Shown: positions 1 through 12,400 of the stretch, piece after piece
Layout of the letters: every line of letters starts with the position of its first letter
Numbering within the stretch: position 1 is the first letter of the stretch
Source of the DNA: Rallus limicola
Taxonomy: Eukaryota; Chordata; Aves; Gruiformes; Rallidae
Assembly: GCA_022605955.1 (NCBI GenBank)
Contig: JAKCOZ010000014.1
Coordinates: 9,926,001 to 9,990,000, forward strand
Reading direction: 5' to 3'
DNA: 64,000 nucleotides
Notes under the pieces: generated by a model
Seen by the model: only the letters and a program-made list of their open reading frames with translations
The model's database searches: none
Told to the model about the DNA's origin: nothing
Made by a program: the position numbers and the translations under genes

Positions 1-786
1 ACAATCCAGGCTAATTACCTTGTTTTAACACTCTTTTTAAGTAAGAGCCATGCTGTTTAAAACCATGTCGGCAGGTCACACGCTGATGGGAATGTAACTC
101 ACCTTTTTGCTTGGTAACACTTGTATCACTGTCCACTCAAACCCTTCTCTGCCGTGTCCTATATAGCTCCCCTTATTGTAAGGAGCCTGCCCTCGGTTTA
201 TCAACCGTTGTGACTGCGGTAGTGAGAATGAGAACTGTTCAGCCATGATTTCCCTGGTCTTGTTTTCACTTAACTTCAGGGTTTCTCTGCCATGTCTTTC
301 CACATCTAAGCCTTGGGGGAGAAAATGGAATCAATGCTTTTCTCTGTTTTAAACCTTGCTTCTTTTTGTTCTGTTGTAAGGGAAGTACGCCATTCTAACA
401 CCAGAAAAGTCCAGATAGCACTCAGACCTGCAAGGTAATTCCTGCTGTGGTTTTGCCTTGCATGAGGGAGGGAGAAGTCTTTTCCTTCCAGAACATTCTC
501 TGCATTTCTATAGGGGACTCATTTTCTGAATGCAATTTCTTTGAGGATTCATGTCCTCAACATTCCTTTGCAGAGATGTGCAAAATAATTGGCCTGACAT
601 CTCTGGCACTCCAGTTGCTACAAGGGCTTTTGCGTTGGTGTGTTTGGAATTATTTTGGCCTCATGAAGAGCAGTATGAAGACTAACTGAGACTGTATTCC
701 TTTTTTTTCTTTCAGAGAAGCTTGCTGGTCTAAATCCTGTTCTGATCCTAAATCCTGCTCTGATCTGAACCTGAGATGATTATGTG
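1..786. other. Unique sequence, no gene recognised
   Basis: I see no recognisable repeat, exon or RNA gene here. The short open frames on both strands lack domain motifs and convincing flanking splice signals. The right edge runs into the 5' end of a truncated CR1 element. Confidence 0.5.
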
Positions 787-1199
787 AACTTGCGGCCCAA
801 AAGGCCAATTGTATCCTGGGTTGCATCAAAAGAGGTGTGGCCAGCAGATCAAGAGAAGTGATTCTGCCCCTCTGCTCTGGTGAGACCCCACCTAGAGTAC
901 TATGTGCAGCTCTGGAGCCTGAAGAAGGGCATGGACGTATTGGAGCAGGTCCAGAGGAGGGTCATGAGAATGATCAGAGGGCTGGAGCACCTCTCCTACA
1001 AAGGCAGGCTGAGGGAGTTGGACTTGTTCAGCCTGGAGAAGAGAAGGCTTCAGGGAGAACTTATAGCAGACTTCCATGACCTGAAGGGGACCTACAGGAA
1101 AGCTGGGGAACGACTGTTTGTAAGGGCATGTAGTGATAGGACAAGAGGCAATGGTTTTAAAGGTCCCTTCCAACCTAACACATTCTATGGTTCTATGAA
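787..1199 (+). mobile_element. CR1 LINE, 5'-truncated, internally deleted
   Basis: This is the 3' part of a chicken-repeat-1 (CR1) non-LTR retrotransposon in forward orientation. It opens in the segment where CR1 reads 'atcctgggttgcatcaaaag' and continues through the last part of ORF2, where the translation reads ENDO/RT tail phrases such as [28 protein letters not shown] and SDRTRGNGF. Right after the codons for GNGF the sequence jumps to the terminal CR1 words 'ggtcccttccaacc' and 'attctatggttctatga'. A few hundred bases of the usual 3' region are therefore missing. The longer open frame across it (880-1320) runs out of the element and is a repeat remnant, not a host gene. There is no poly(A) tail and no target-site duplication, as is usual for CR1. 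The family call is secure; the subfamily is not assigned. Confidence 0.93.
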
Positions 1200-2696
1200 A
1201 GAGGCTGAAAAGACTCGACCTGAATTTTTGAAGCACGGAATGGATAAAGTGAAACAGGAATCACATGGTGATGGGCCTCATGCTGTTCACGTCAGCGCTT
1301 GCGTTCTCCTTGTCACTTAATTTAAAAAAAAAAACAAAACACAACAACTAAACAGCCAACATTAATTAAACTTCAATGCTTTTCCAAAACAGTGTGTTGC
1401 CATGTAAATCTACTGGCCCAATGACAGTTACACAGGCTATCTGTGTAACAGCTGTGTGGAGACACCACAGTCCCTATGGGCTGCCAGCCACAGAGCTAAA
1501 AACAGGATTAACCCTGGCATGGCAGGGTTATGCAATGGAGTATATGTGTTTGGGTGGAAAGTCCATGACCACCTTTATTCTTTATTACTCTCCATGTTTC
1601 ACCTCCTGATACTGAGGTGTATCAGAGTATAAAAATAAGTGTCCTTTGCTCACTGGATGTAAACGGAATTGATTTAAATGTGCCATTTCGCTCTCACAGA
1701 CCCAGCAAAAAGTCCCTTAAGGTTTAGGTTTATCAAGTGTGTGAACTTTACCCAAGACCCATGGTGCTGACATCTCTGTATGATTCATAAAGAAACGTTC
1801 TGTTTACACATCAGTGTGAGCCTCATGAAGCAGAGTTTAGACAGGGCTTGAAATATAGGACAGAAATTGAATGCAATAATGAAAAGCATTTGATTTTGCC
1901 ATAAAAGTAGCAGATACAAGGTCAGCAAGTGAAACATAAATATGCGTATTACTATCAGTGCTTCACTTGGGCTCCCAATCCAAAGATTTTGTTCAGAGGC
2001 TTGTGACTCATCTATAAATTTACCAAGGTGGCAACAGGAAGTTTGTACTTAAAAGATGTTGTTTTTCTAAACAAACATTTTATCAGAAGAATAGGTGTTC
2101 CATCTTGAAGGTTTGTGAAATTATGTAGGAAATTTTGAATCAGAGGTGGACTATCCTAATGCAGAACATCCATAGGACTGCAAGCAATAAATACAGAAAT
2201 GGACAGTTTTGTATTTAATTTTTTAATTTTTTAATTTTAAATGAAGCTTGGGTGAAAAGAGAGTTCAAATACCTAAGAATAATTAAAGCCTAATTCTACT
2301 GATTTTTCAGGAAAAAATATATATGTGTTCTAATAAATCTCAGAAGCATTATTTCACTTGGAAGTACATTTGAAAGAACTGTGTGTTCTCAGAAGGGTAG
2401 TCACATTAGAAGAAGTTCATTAAAATGGTTCTAACTATTTGAAGCGTGTTAAGTCTGCAGTATCTATTCATGTGAGGTAAAATTGCAGACTGAAAAACTC
2501 ACAGTTGTCTGATAGTACAGAAGTTACTGTTGTTATAAATCAGTCTTTACTGTGGTTAAATGATAGGGTGGAGAAGGGTGAGGGTGAAGCCAGTAACTGC
2601 CTTTCCATCGAATTTGAGAGAATAATAAAAGATGAATGAGAAAAGGATTTTCAGAATTTTACAGCAGCTCCACAGCTCTCTGAGTTTAACTGCTTT
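1200..2696. other. Unique A+T-rich sequence
   Basis: No exon, RNA gene or classifiable repeat is evident. There is a short A-rich stretch near 1323-1340 and a TTAATTTT-type low-complexity patch at about 2213-2240. Confidence 0.5.
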
Positions 2697-2736
2697 CCCC
2701 CCTCCCCCCCCCCCCCCCCCCTTTTTTTTTCCCCCC
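2697..2736. repeat. Polypyrimidine tract with C18 and T9 runs
   Basis: A run of 18 C (2704-2721) is followed directly by 9 T and 6 C, with a short C run in front. The minus strand is therefore an uninterrupted G18 run, able to form a G-quadruplex and prone to slippage and sequencing error. Confidence 0.95.
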
Positions 2737-3356
2737 TAAACTTTCTGGTAAAATGGACCTCCATTGAGATAAAGCAATTTGTAAGATGCTGCCTTTTCAG
2801 GGGCAGCATGCTCCTAGACTGAAGAAACACGATTTCCAAGCCATGTCAGATGCAGTTTGGGAACAAAATCCTGCTTCTCTCTGCTCTGCCTCCCATATGT
2901 CGGCTGCTTATGTTGTAGGACACTAATGAACACTAATGGACCTTAATGATAAGGAAGTTCTGCTCAAACCAAAGGTATACGTGGGACAGCACCACTTATC
3001 TCCACAGCAGGACAACAATCAGAATTGATGTGCAAATGGCCACTGGCAGATGCTTGTTAAAGATCGATGACTTCATTTTTTTTTAACCTTTTCTGATTTT
3101 TCTTTTTTCCTCCACCCTTTGGCAGTTTTTGGTGACTTTCTAATTTAGACGAGAAAAATGTAAATAGGAAATTGATCTTTCAATTGTAGGGCTGCATGTC
3201 CACAATCCTCACTTTTAAAGAACAGCACATGGCCAACGTCTCTGAATATAAAACCAACTTTATTTAGGTGTCTCTTTTTGGGAAGCTGTAAGAGCGTTAT
3301 CTGATTTACCATGATGTGTGAAATTGCATCTAGGAACTGTGTAAACTTTTAAATTC

Positions 3357-3375
3357 TTTTTTTTTTTTTTTTTTT
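3357..3375. repeat. Poly(T) run, 19 bases
   Basis: Uninterrupted T19 followed by a C/T-rich stretch. On the minus strand it could be the tail of a retroposed sequence, but I recognise no element attached to it. Confidence 0.9.
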
Positions 3376-3630
3376 CCCTTCCCCTCCACCACTGTGTATT
3401 CGTTATTTAACTGCTGTGGAGCATTTGGTCAAATAGGAAGCTTGTATTTATGTTCCAGCAGTGATATGTGGCCTCAGTCAAGGATTAAGGCTGGGGTTTT
3501 TTTTGCACGCTGTTTTGTTTTGTTAAATTAATAGGAAAAAAGATTATTCTGACCCAGCAAGTTTATAATCAAAGTCTACAACAGGTTACAAGGGGCTGAG
3601 GCAGATGAATAGGCAGTAAACACCTCAAGT

Positions 3631-3671
3631 GGAAGAGAAGGAGGAGGAGGGAGGAGGAAGAGGAGGAGGAG
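3631..3671. repeat. (GGA)n / (GAA) purine tract
   Basis: About 40 bases of almost pure purine built from GGA and GAA units. The minus-strand open frame through it encodes only a serine/leucine run and is not a gene. Tracts of this kind can form triplex (H-DNA) structures. Confidence 0.9.
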
Positions 3672-4779
3672 AAAAGCATACTTTTTTTCATAAGAAATAG
3701 TAATGTCCACTCTTTACCTGTTTGGTCACTATTTCTTCTAGGATATAGATTCCAGGAAAGACTATTTGCAAATGAGTGAGTCCTCCAGCCTGCAAACACC
3801 TGTACAGGTGACTAAATCCACACGTATGCTTTAGAGGGTTGAGGCTCCAGGATTTTACACTTTCGTAACTTCAGCCTCATGTTTGATTCTGGGTTTTGAT
3901 TATCTTCTTGTCTAGTGTCATAGTGACAAAATGGCAATCAGGCACTTCTGCTTTCATATTTACAGTAACTTTGAGTGATCATATGGGGACTCACACAGGA
4001 AAGCATAACTTACTTTGAACCTCCTACCCTTTCCTCATGTATGGCTTAAAATAAGTAGGCACAGTTATCAAACTCTTGTCAGGACTTGTAACTTGTCTGC
4101 AATAACAAGGTTAACCAGCAATAGCAGTCTATGCTCTGTGGTTGCATGCCAGTAAAACACTGACAAATTGAAAACTGTAATGAGAATAAACACATTATGA
4201 ATATACCAAGCACACTGACACTTTTACATTAGGAACTGCGGTCATGGTAAGCTGCCTTGTCCTAACCAACCCCTGCCTTTTGAAATAGGGCCCCATTTTA
4301 AACTTATCATGTGTTCTAAAACAGTGGTAATAAATGTGCCCCCTGTGCCATAACCCTGGGTTTTCAAGACATGGTTTAAAATTATTTGCCTGCTTGGTGT
4401 ATTCTTACTTCCCTCGGTAACAAGATTGAAAGTTAATAACAAGAATGGTTTCATAAATGAAAACATAAATTTTCATGGAGCTGAATAGAGTTATAATTTA
4501 TAGGCAATCAGGATCTTCAAGCAATAATTGTTCTATTATTTTTGTTTGGGTTTCTTTAGTATTTTGGGTTCTTTTCCCTGCAGATATGATTTGGCATGTG
4601 TTGATTAATAAAACATTCACCAAAAATTATTTTCCAGCAATGAATTCTCCTAAAACGAGCTCAGTGATGTTCTGCAACTCACGCAAAAGATTCTAGGGAC
4701 AGAAAAACGTGACTTCCTGGTTTGGTATATAGCACGTTTACACGCGGTAAGGATGTGAGAGGGAGGGTTTACTACACCA

Positions 4780-5170
4780 GTGCTGAGCCCCACAGCTCTG
4801 AATTTGTCTCTTCGCATGAATAAGTGGAGTGGATGGGGGTTGCTCGGTTCCCCCCGCGCCACACGTATTGTTTGGGAGCGCAGAGGAGTGCAGTTGCAGG
4901 CAGTCGGTGCGGTGGGCAGCCCTGGCACGACGCAGCACAGCTCTCAGCAAGCAGGTGTGTCACAGTCAGGAGCAAGCTACGTTGGCAGTGCTGTGCGGGG
5001 AAGTTTGAGCAGCGATTGCCAGCACTGGCTGGAGCAGTCATTATCTTCCCACTTTGCATGAGCCTTCTCAACGTCTGTTTAGCTTCCCCCTCCTTCCTAC
5101 CCCTCCAACAGGTAAGGTTTGGACGGTACCTGTAGGGGACATGTTGTGTGGGAGAGGAATGGCAGGGTAG
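4780..5170. other. G+C-richer patch with scattered CpG
   Basis: This block is clearly richer in G+C and CpG than its surroundings but sparser than a true CpG island. Several overlapping open frames of 70-103 codons lie on both strands, as expected where stop codons are rare. None shows a domain I know. Its right part contains a polypyrimidine tract followed by CAG and GTAAGG (see the splice-site entry). It could be a weak promoter, an exon, or simply a local composition peak. Confidence 0.4.
5066..5118 (+). promoter_or_regulatory. Juxtaposed 3' and 5' splice-site motif (recursive-splice-like)
   Basis: A possible branch point (ttctcaac, about 5065-5072) is followed by a strong pyrimidine tract (about 5082-5107), then AACAG and immediately GTAAGG. 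An acceptor abutting a donor is the consensus of a recursive splice site ('zero-length exon'), known from very long introns of vertebrate neuronal genes. It could equally be an ordinary acceptor, an ordinary donor, or chance. The sequence shows the motif; the function is inference. Confidence 0.3.
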
Positions 5171-5629
5171 GAAGGAAGCTTTGGACCCCCGAGTACTTCA
5201 GGCACCCCAGGGCGATGCTGCCAGTGGCTAGAAATTAAACTGAATGCTTTTGAGCCTCCAAAGCTGTTTGTGTTGTGAAGGATCTGCTCCCAGCTGAGCC
5301 CTGGCATCCATGCAGGACCTGACAGGCTGCCTTGTGGGTGTCCTAGGCAGCCCGAGATCTACGGCACTAACCTTTGTTGTCACTCAGATTTGGGGAGCAA
5401 GATGTCAAAAAGGCAAAAGAAGGAGGTGGGGCCATAGACCTATTATCCCTCCTTATCAGCCCATGGAGCGGGGCCAGTACCTGAGGGAACAGCGTGGAGT
5501 GTGATTGCTCACCTCCCATGGAGAGAGGGTGCATGCCTTGAGTCTGTAGCTGGGTGGTTTTACTATCCTGCCAAAAATTCAGAAATTTCCCTCTTTGTAT
5601 CAGGAGAAAACAAGTATTCTAAGGTAACT
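5171..5629. other. Unique sequence
   Basis: No exon, RNA gene or repeat recognised; short open frames only. Confidence 0.5.
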
Positions 5630-5705
5630 CTGGGGAAGCCAGTAACCCAGAGGTTATTAGGACACTCACCTGGAAGATAAACACCCATGCTGCAAACCTG
5701 ATTTT
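5630..5705 (+). repeat. Possible ancient amniote interspersed repeat fragment
   Basis: The words 'gaggttattaggacactcacctgg' then '...ataaacacccatgctgcaaacc' resemble an old tRNA-like or palindromic repeat that I remember from turtle and crocodilian genomes ('ggttagggcactcacctggga...'). The match is partial and the family name is not known to me. Confidence 0.3.
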
Positions 5706-8700
5706 TCTTCATTCCAGACATTAGACATTTGCTTCAAACCAGACATTAAACCCTGCCAGAGGCCGTGTATAACAGATGTCCCCTTTTCCCCATCCTAGCG
5801 TTTTTTTCAAGGATGGGATTTTCCCCACCTCTCTGCACAAACCTCTCCTCCACCCTGTGTGAATTTTTTAGGCATTAGAAGAGGCCAAGCAGAAGAGGTG
5901 AGAGACACCAGCGTGGATGGAGACAGTCTGAAGCTGTGGGCTCATCATCAAAGTTTTGTCATTGCCTCCCTCCTGGGGAAGAACAGGTGATAGCTGAGGG
6001 AAAAGAACCACACCATTCCCCCAAAGTAGACTCAATCCCATTTTAGTCTTGATAGCAGGAGTGGCGGGTCGCTAACACTGAACACATGTATTTGCAAGGG
6101 TGAACAGGCAGGGCCGCCTGCCTCTGTAAATACATTCTGAGGGCTGTCATCAAGTTGTCTGGCTTCAGTGCCCTGAACCAGCTGATGCAGGTTCCTACAT
6201 CTTCCTGTGGGCCATACAGAGAAATCAGGCTCTCAAATCAGTTGCCTGAATGTAGGAGCCTAATGCCATTTGAAATACCCTTGCGTCACCTGCCTGGCCT
6301 TCAGCTGCTGCAGCAGAAGGCCACAGCTCTCCTGCAGTGCCTGTATCATACCTGTCAGCCTGGGGCTAACATCTTGGCTACCCGAAATTATTCCAAGCAC
6401 TCGATGCTTAATTCTCAACAAAGTAATTGAATTCTGGGCTCCTACTTGTAATTACCTTGAATCACAACTGGTCTGGATGCCTAGAGTAAAGCATGCCTAT
6501 GGAGGTGGTATGGTAATCCCCTCTCTCCCTGGGGTCTGAGCACATCATCTGGGAGCCCTAAACTTGCAGTCCTGGTACCGTTGAGAAGAGCAGGAACTTG
6601 GTTTGGAAAGCTCACCCAGGAGATCACATCAAGGCTGGGCTCTACTGGCAGAGGGCGGATAGCAGGTTTTGTATCGTGTTTCCATCCAAACTCTTCTCAC
6701 TCTCCTGTTTTATTTTCTCATCTCTCCCTGGTGATTGACGACTAGCCTCATCTGTGAATCTGGGCTGAAGCTTACATTAATGCAATTTCTTGGATCACCT
6801 TCAGATTTGGCTTCTTCAATAGAAATATGGTATTTGCTCCTTTTCCAGTCAATGGATTTAAATGATTTCCAGTTCAGTAATTCACAGATTTGGATGAGAT
6901 TGAACTAGCTCTTGGAAAAAAGAACTACATAAAAAAGAAAAAATGGTGTAAGCAACAGTATTTGTTTACTAGTTTTGCCTTCCCAAGTTGTTAAAGATAG
7001 AAACAAGGCTCCAGAATATTATTTTAATATAAATTAAAAGTTCAGGTTTGAGCTTTTACTCCGGAAACAACCTTCCTAAGAAGATTGAATTTTTTTAACT
7101 ACCAGTTCTGTCAGGTCATCTGCCATTTTGATATGTTTGGCATACGTGTAAGCTTGGTTGCAGCTGAAGGAAACTTTTTCAGCGATTCTCTGCTTTTCTA
7201 AAGTACATCCTTTGGCTCCTCTTAGTAGTTAAGCTAAGGGTACACCTGTGCTGTAGATAGCAGGGTTGCATGGAGCTGTGCAATAACATGGAGCTTCATG
7301 AAGCTTAGTACACTCTGCCAAATAGACTGTTGCTCAACTAACTGATAGCTACCTTCTCCCATTCAATTTTATGTGACTTTTAGTTCAAAAAATACTGTCA
7401 GTCAGAGTAGGTGCTGTATTGCTAAACTCTCTGTGCATTGTCAAGCAAAAATTGCTTCAGGTGGATGGCAAAGTGGTACCTACTCAGTGCTTTGCTATAA
7501 TTACATGGGTGCAACAAGTGAGGGAAAAGGTGTTGTAAACTTTCTTTTCCATCCAGTCTTTCATTGCCTTCTTGCCTTTGTCCACACAGTAATAATGGTG
7601 CCATGAAAGGCCTGGAACCCAGAAAATAACAGCAGGTGTTAAAAGTACACATTAAAAAAAAAAAAAGTCCAACAGTAAACTGAAATTAAAATTAAGATTG
7701 TGTAAATTGTCCATTTGTTTGATGTTTTCTTTTTAACATTTCAGATTCTATTAGCATTTTGTAAAGATTTTTGATATGGATGTGGGAAAGAAATACTGCT
7801 AAAGTGTATGCTACACAGAGCTTAGTGAAGCCATGTGTATATTCACATCAGGAGAAATATGCTACCTGGCACTGAAGCAAAGAGTTTGCAGAAGATACAA
7901 GTGCTCTAATGTAGTTTCAATTTTTTTAAAAATTAAAATATTATTTTGTTCGTGTTAGATTAGGTCTTAGAATATATGGTTGAGAACAAGACCCTAATGA
8001 ATATGTAATGAGTAAAATGACACTCTAAAGAAAAAGTTACTGTTACAGCTCAACAATAAATGATTTTCAAATGGCATTAACATTTTCAAAAGTTGATTTC
8101 TGTTCCAGAAAATAATGAACAGTTGTAAGCTTAAACAGTGAAGCATCTCTGTTACTATATTGCATCACAGATTAAGTGCTGTGCTTAGCTTTTACTCTAA
8201 ACTCTGGTAGGCTTATAAAATTTCCTGTGATCCAGAAGGGTTCAGTAAATCTGGGTTCGTTTTCTGTCCTGAAAGATACACAGTATTTTTCACTCTTCTT
8301 CTAAAAATCTCTACAGAAAATGGTGAAGCTTCTCCCACCACTAGTTTTCCGTAACCAAAGAAGTCCCAGCTATCTACCATGTGGGAGGAGAGGCTCTAAA
8401 ACATAAACAGGCTTGTACTACATCACACCATCTGATAGCGATGAGACCGAAAGAAAGATGGTTGGAACAGTGATGGTGAAGGGTCGCTTCAACTCAAGCA
8501 GAGCAAAGCTCTTCCAAGCAACTAAGTGAAATGCAGAAGCAGGTGAGAAAATGATGCTGAAGCTTCCTTAGCTGCAGGAATCAGTTACATTTCCTTGAAT
8601 AAGTGTTTTGTCACTGTGCTCTCTCTAATCCAGGAAACTATGCTAGACTGAAAGCAGAAAGTTTCAATATTCAGGTTAAGGCCAACACCCTTTCTGAAGC

Positions 8701-9378
8701 TACACTGACTATCAGGGCACTGGTAAGGGCAAACTCTTAATGATTTTTTTCCGCTAACATCTGTGTGCCTTGTCTTTTGCTGCCAAGTCTTTAAGAAAGT
8801 GTTTTAGCATAAATGGCGTAATATGCATTTTGTAAAACTAGAGGAATTACAGTGCAGCACGTTATGCAAATAATCTAGAAACAAAAACACCGTTGTCGCT
8901 GTATTGAAGGAGCTGTCCCATGAACTTCCACCTCTTCTCTTTTGCACGACATTGAACACCAGCTTTTCCAATTATCCCTGCAATGCATTTAGACAGGCAT
9001 TGATTATTAGGTAATCTGCTTGTTCTCTTGTTCACTGCTTTACTTGTCTAAAATGCACACTTTTTAATTCCAATTATTTAACAGGGTTTCTTTAACAATC
9101 TAAACTAGGTGGAGATGGCTACAGTAAGCAGCAGTAATATGTAAGTGGGATAAATTTGTCTTTCAAACACTTACACTTGGTCTTACATGTTTTCTTGTTA
9201 TTAAGGATTGCTCTCATGCTTTTTGTCTTTTTAAGATAACCAATCTTGCATTTTTAGGTATCCTGCCAACATAGTTGTAAGTTTAGGGTGTCAATTTTTA
9301 CTTCTCGCTCAAAATTCGATTAATTTATTCTCCATGAACTTGAAATCATCTTCATAAAGTTCAGTCCCTTCTGGCTGC
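5706..9378. other. Unique sequence, no gene recognised
   Basis: No convincing exon was found. The patch around 6200-6300 ('ggagcctaatgccatttgaaatacccttg') faintly resembles old amniote repeats but is too diverged to call. A short CAG|GTGAG donor-like site near 8540 has a stop 21 codons upstream and no good acceptor. Confidence 0.45.
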
Positions 9379-9400
9379 AAAAAAAAAAAAAAAAAAAAAA
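9379..9400. repeat. Poly(A) run, 22 bases
   Basis: A22 preceded by 'ctggctgc'. No retroposed gene or SINE is recognisable upstream on either strand, so it is called only as a mononucleotide repeat. Confidence 0.93.
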
Positions 9401-12400
9401 TCTATGAATTGAAAAAGGCATGATACACCACTTCATAATGCTTAACAGTAGTGTTTCTCTGAGAAGACAATTAATCATTTTTGTCTTATTTATTTTAAAT
9501 AAAATAAGCATTAAAATCGGTCTCCAAGAGCTCTGCAAGAGTAATACTTCAGTCGTAAGACAGTCAGAAGGGTTATTTTTACTTGGATCATTGCAGGGAT
9601 CTGGTTTATCTCACAGCCCAACATCGAGTTGTGTCGGCACAACCAGGGGGAGGCAAACTGTGAAGTGGGGAGTGGGAAGGAGGAAATAGAAAATTTCTTC
9701 ACTGCCAACTCCTCTGTATCATTTAACAACAACTCACATCCCTCCCTAATATTTTTGCACCAAACCCCTTCTGCTCCAGAAAAAAAAAGGCCCTTTCTAT
9801 AAAACGACCAGCTGGATTAACCAGGGAGGGCAGTTTAGAGCTTGGTCTCTCCTGGCATTAACCTTTCTGCAGTCAGTCAGGATGCAGTCACCACCACAAG
9901 CAATACGTGCTTTTTCACTGCTCTCCCCACACAACGAGAAGGTCAGATAAAGTTTTTCTCTGATTACTGGGAACGAATCACAAGGTAGCCAGCTCATCAT
10001 GCTGCCACTCATTTTTTCTGTAAAACCTCTAGCCATATGAACCAGGAGGACAGAAAAGCCCTTGCTTCTGTGTTGCTTTGCAATGTAGTTCTCAGAAAAG
10101 CATAGTTTAATCTGAGTCGTCAGGTATTGGTCACCAAGACTAATTTTGATGTGGCCTCAGGGTTTCCACCTCTCAAAGGTACTGATTTAATCACTATTTG
10201 CCCTTCACAGACATTTGGAGGAGAAATTTTACAGTAAAACTCATAAGAATGGCTTAACCAACAACATGTATGGCAACAGTGATGAGCATCACAGAACAAG
10301 CCACCTGTGAAATAGCGGAAAATATCTACTTATGGAACTAGGGTTTTGCACATAGCAGCACAAGTAGCTGTTTTTTACACTAACTTCTTTTTCCCCCTTG
10401 GTGGGTTATTTCTTTTAAACTGCATGCATGACTTTAGGTAGCTAAAGTACTTTGACTGCCACTGCTTGTGGGAAGCGCGGGAGAAGAAGAAACCAGAAAA
10501 CTTGTTGGCACTTAAAGATCCTGTAGGATGGCTCTAAACAAAGCTGGAAAACATCGGAGAAACTTCAGTTTCATCAATTGCTGATGACACTTGAATCTTC
10601 TTGCAGCAAACAGGGATTCACAGGAGATGACACTGTCTTTGTGCTTCTCTGTGAAAAGAACAGGTCAATATGCACATAGTTCATAAATTTTAAAAGGCAG
10701 ACTACCAGTTTGTTTTGACCAAGTAGCTCCTCACAAATATGCAAATGCTCTGGCATTTGCTTATCTTTCTGAGTATTTCTGAGCCTACAGTTTTTCAGTT
10801 TTTTTAAATCAGTGTAGAGCTTGAAAAATATTTTTTTGAAAAAACAAGGACTTCTTTGTCTTATACCACTGCAACACTTTTTATTTAAAACCAAATAAAA
10901 ATTAGACTCATCTCTGAATATTGCTTTATTATTTGTATTACCCCCATTTTGTTTGATTCCTTCCTTACGCAAGTGGAAAAGGCAATTAGATGTTGCAACA
11001 GCATTACAACAATGCTGAGAAATGCTGGACTACATCACCTAATCATTTTCCAAACCTAGAGGCTGTGATTCACTGTGAAAATTATTCAAAGAGAGTTTTC
11101 CCATAATAACTTTCACAAGCTAGCAACATTATCACAATAGCAACAAAACCAGCTAGATCTGTTCTGGTTCCTATTGCTGTAGTAAACACATATGATATAT
11201 ATAGCTACACTGTCTGACATGATGGAAGTGGCTCAACCGGACCCACATTCTCCTGTGGAAGGTGAGGTATATTGCAGGAAAAGCTCTGCATTTGCCAGCA
11301 CCTGACAACAGGGGGATGTGGGCATATGGCATATTGTGGAAAGAGTATCATTCCCTTCCTAAATTCCCAAAAGACAGTGGAAAAGACATGCAAGGAACCT
11401 TAGTTCCTCAACGCATTTGGGAATGTAAGCTTAGCACCAATAAAGATGCGTACAGAACACACAATACAGGAGACATGTAGAGATGAGAATATAGATGTCG
11501 TCTGGTCAAGGAAAAACCTGACTGTGACTGAGAGTGCATCACTTCTCTTCCCCATAAAACCAACAAGGTCTTCTCTGACACATGTTGTAAGAAGCGTTTT
11601 GATTCCCTGCAGACTCAGATGATGCCGTGTGTCTTTTCTAGTGGTGACAGTTCTTCAGTGACCATGACTGAAATTGGATCCCAAACACGTAGGTGCAGAA
11701 ATGTGTTTTTGATGATTTTACACCACACATCCTAAAAATTTTAATATACTATATAAAGGTACTAACGGGTATTCCTGTTTTTCACTGCTGTCTTTTGTTC
11801 TGGCATGCCTGAAACTACAGCTTGATACAGAGTCTACTGAGGCCAGTAATGATCTTCCCTTGGCGTCAGAGGGCTTTGGATCCGATGTGTTTGGATCAAT
11901 GCCTCAAGACAAAGACCCCATCCTTTGAATTTATCAGTGCACGGTTTACACTGGTAACGCTCAGTAAACTAAATGAGTTTGTTGGGTCAGGGACAGCCTG
12001 TTGTGAGCTTGTAACTGTTCTTAACTGCACAGTGGAGGCCTTCCTCAGATCATGGTTCTACGAATACGACGAATAATAAGTGAAATTCAAACTCTGAAAC
12101 TATGTAATTAATTTCCATTCCAGAGAACTAAGATAATCCAGCAAGAATGGATTCTCAAGTACTGAGGTGACCCGAACATTTCTAAAATACACCAGCATGT
12201 GAGCTTTTGCTGAGTAAACTACAAACTTCCACACTATTGCAGAATGACTGTCAGTTCCTGCCTCATAAAATCTAAGTGTAACTTTTTTCAAAGAGTTAAT
12301 CAAAGTACACCACCGAGAATAAGTCATTTCAAGAATTACCATCAACGAACTCATTTGAACCCAGCCCAGCTGCTACCTGCAGTGCCAAACAGATGCACCA

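Larger units (their letters stand above)
2737..4779. other. Unique sequence with low-complexity tracts
   Basis: No gene is recognised. It contains a T19 run at 3357-3375 and a GGA/GAA purine tract at 3631-3671, both listed separately. The rest is ordinary A+T-rich unique sequence. Confidence 0.5.

Noticed and set aside
880..1320. 146-codon plus-strand open frame
   Set aside because: It translates the tail of CR1 ORF2 and then runs into unrelated sequence; not a host gene.
8459..8542. CAG|GTGAG donor with an open frame before it
   Set aside because: Only 21 codons to the upstream stop and no convincing acceptor.
10574..10972. 132-codon minus-strand open frame in A+T-rich DNA
   Set aside because: My rough estimate is that about two frames of this length are expected by chance in the window; no motif, no splice context.
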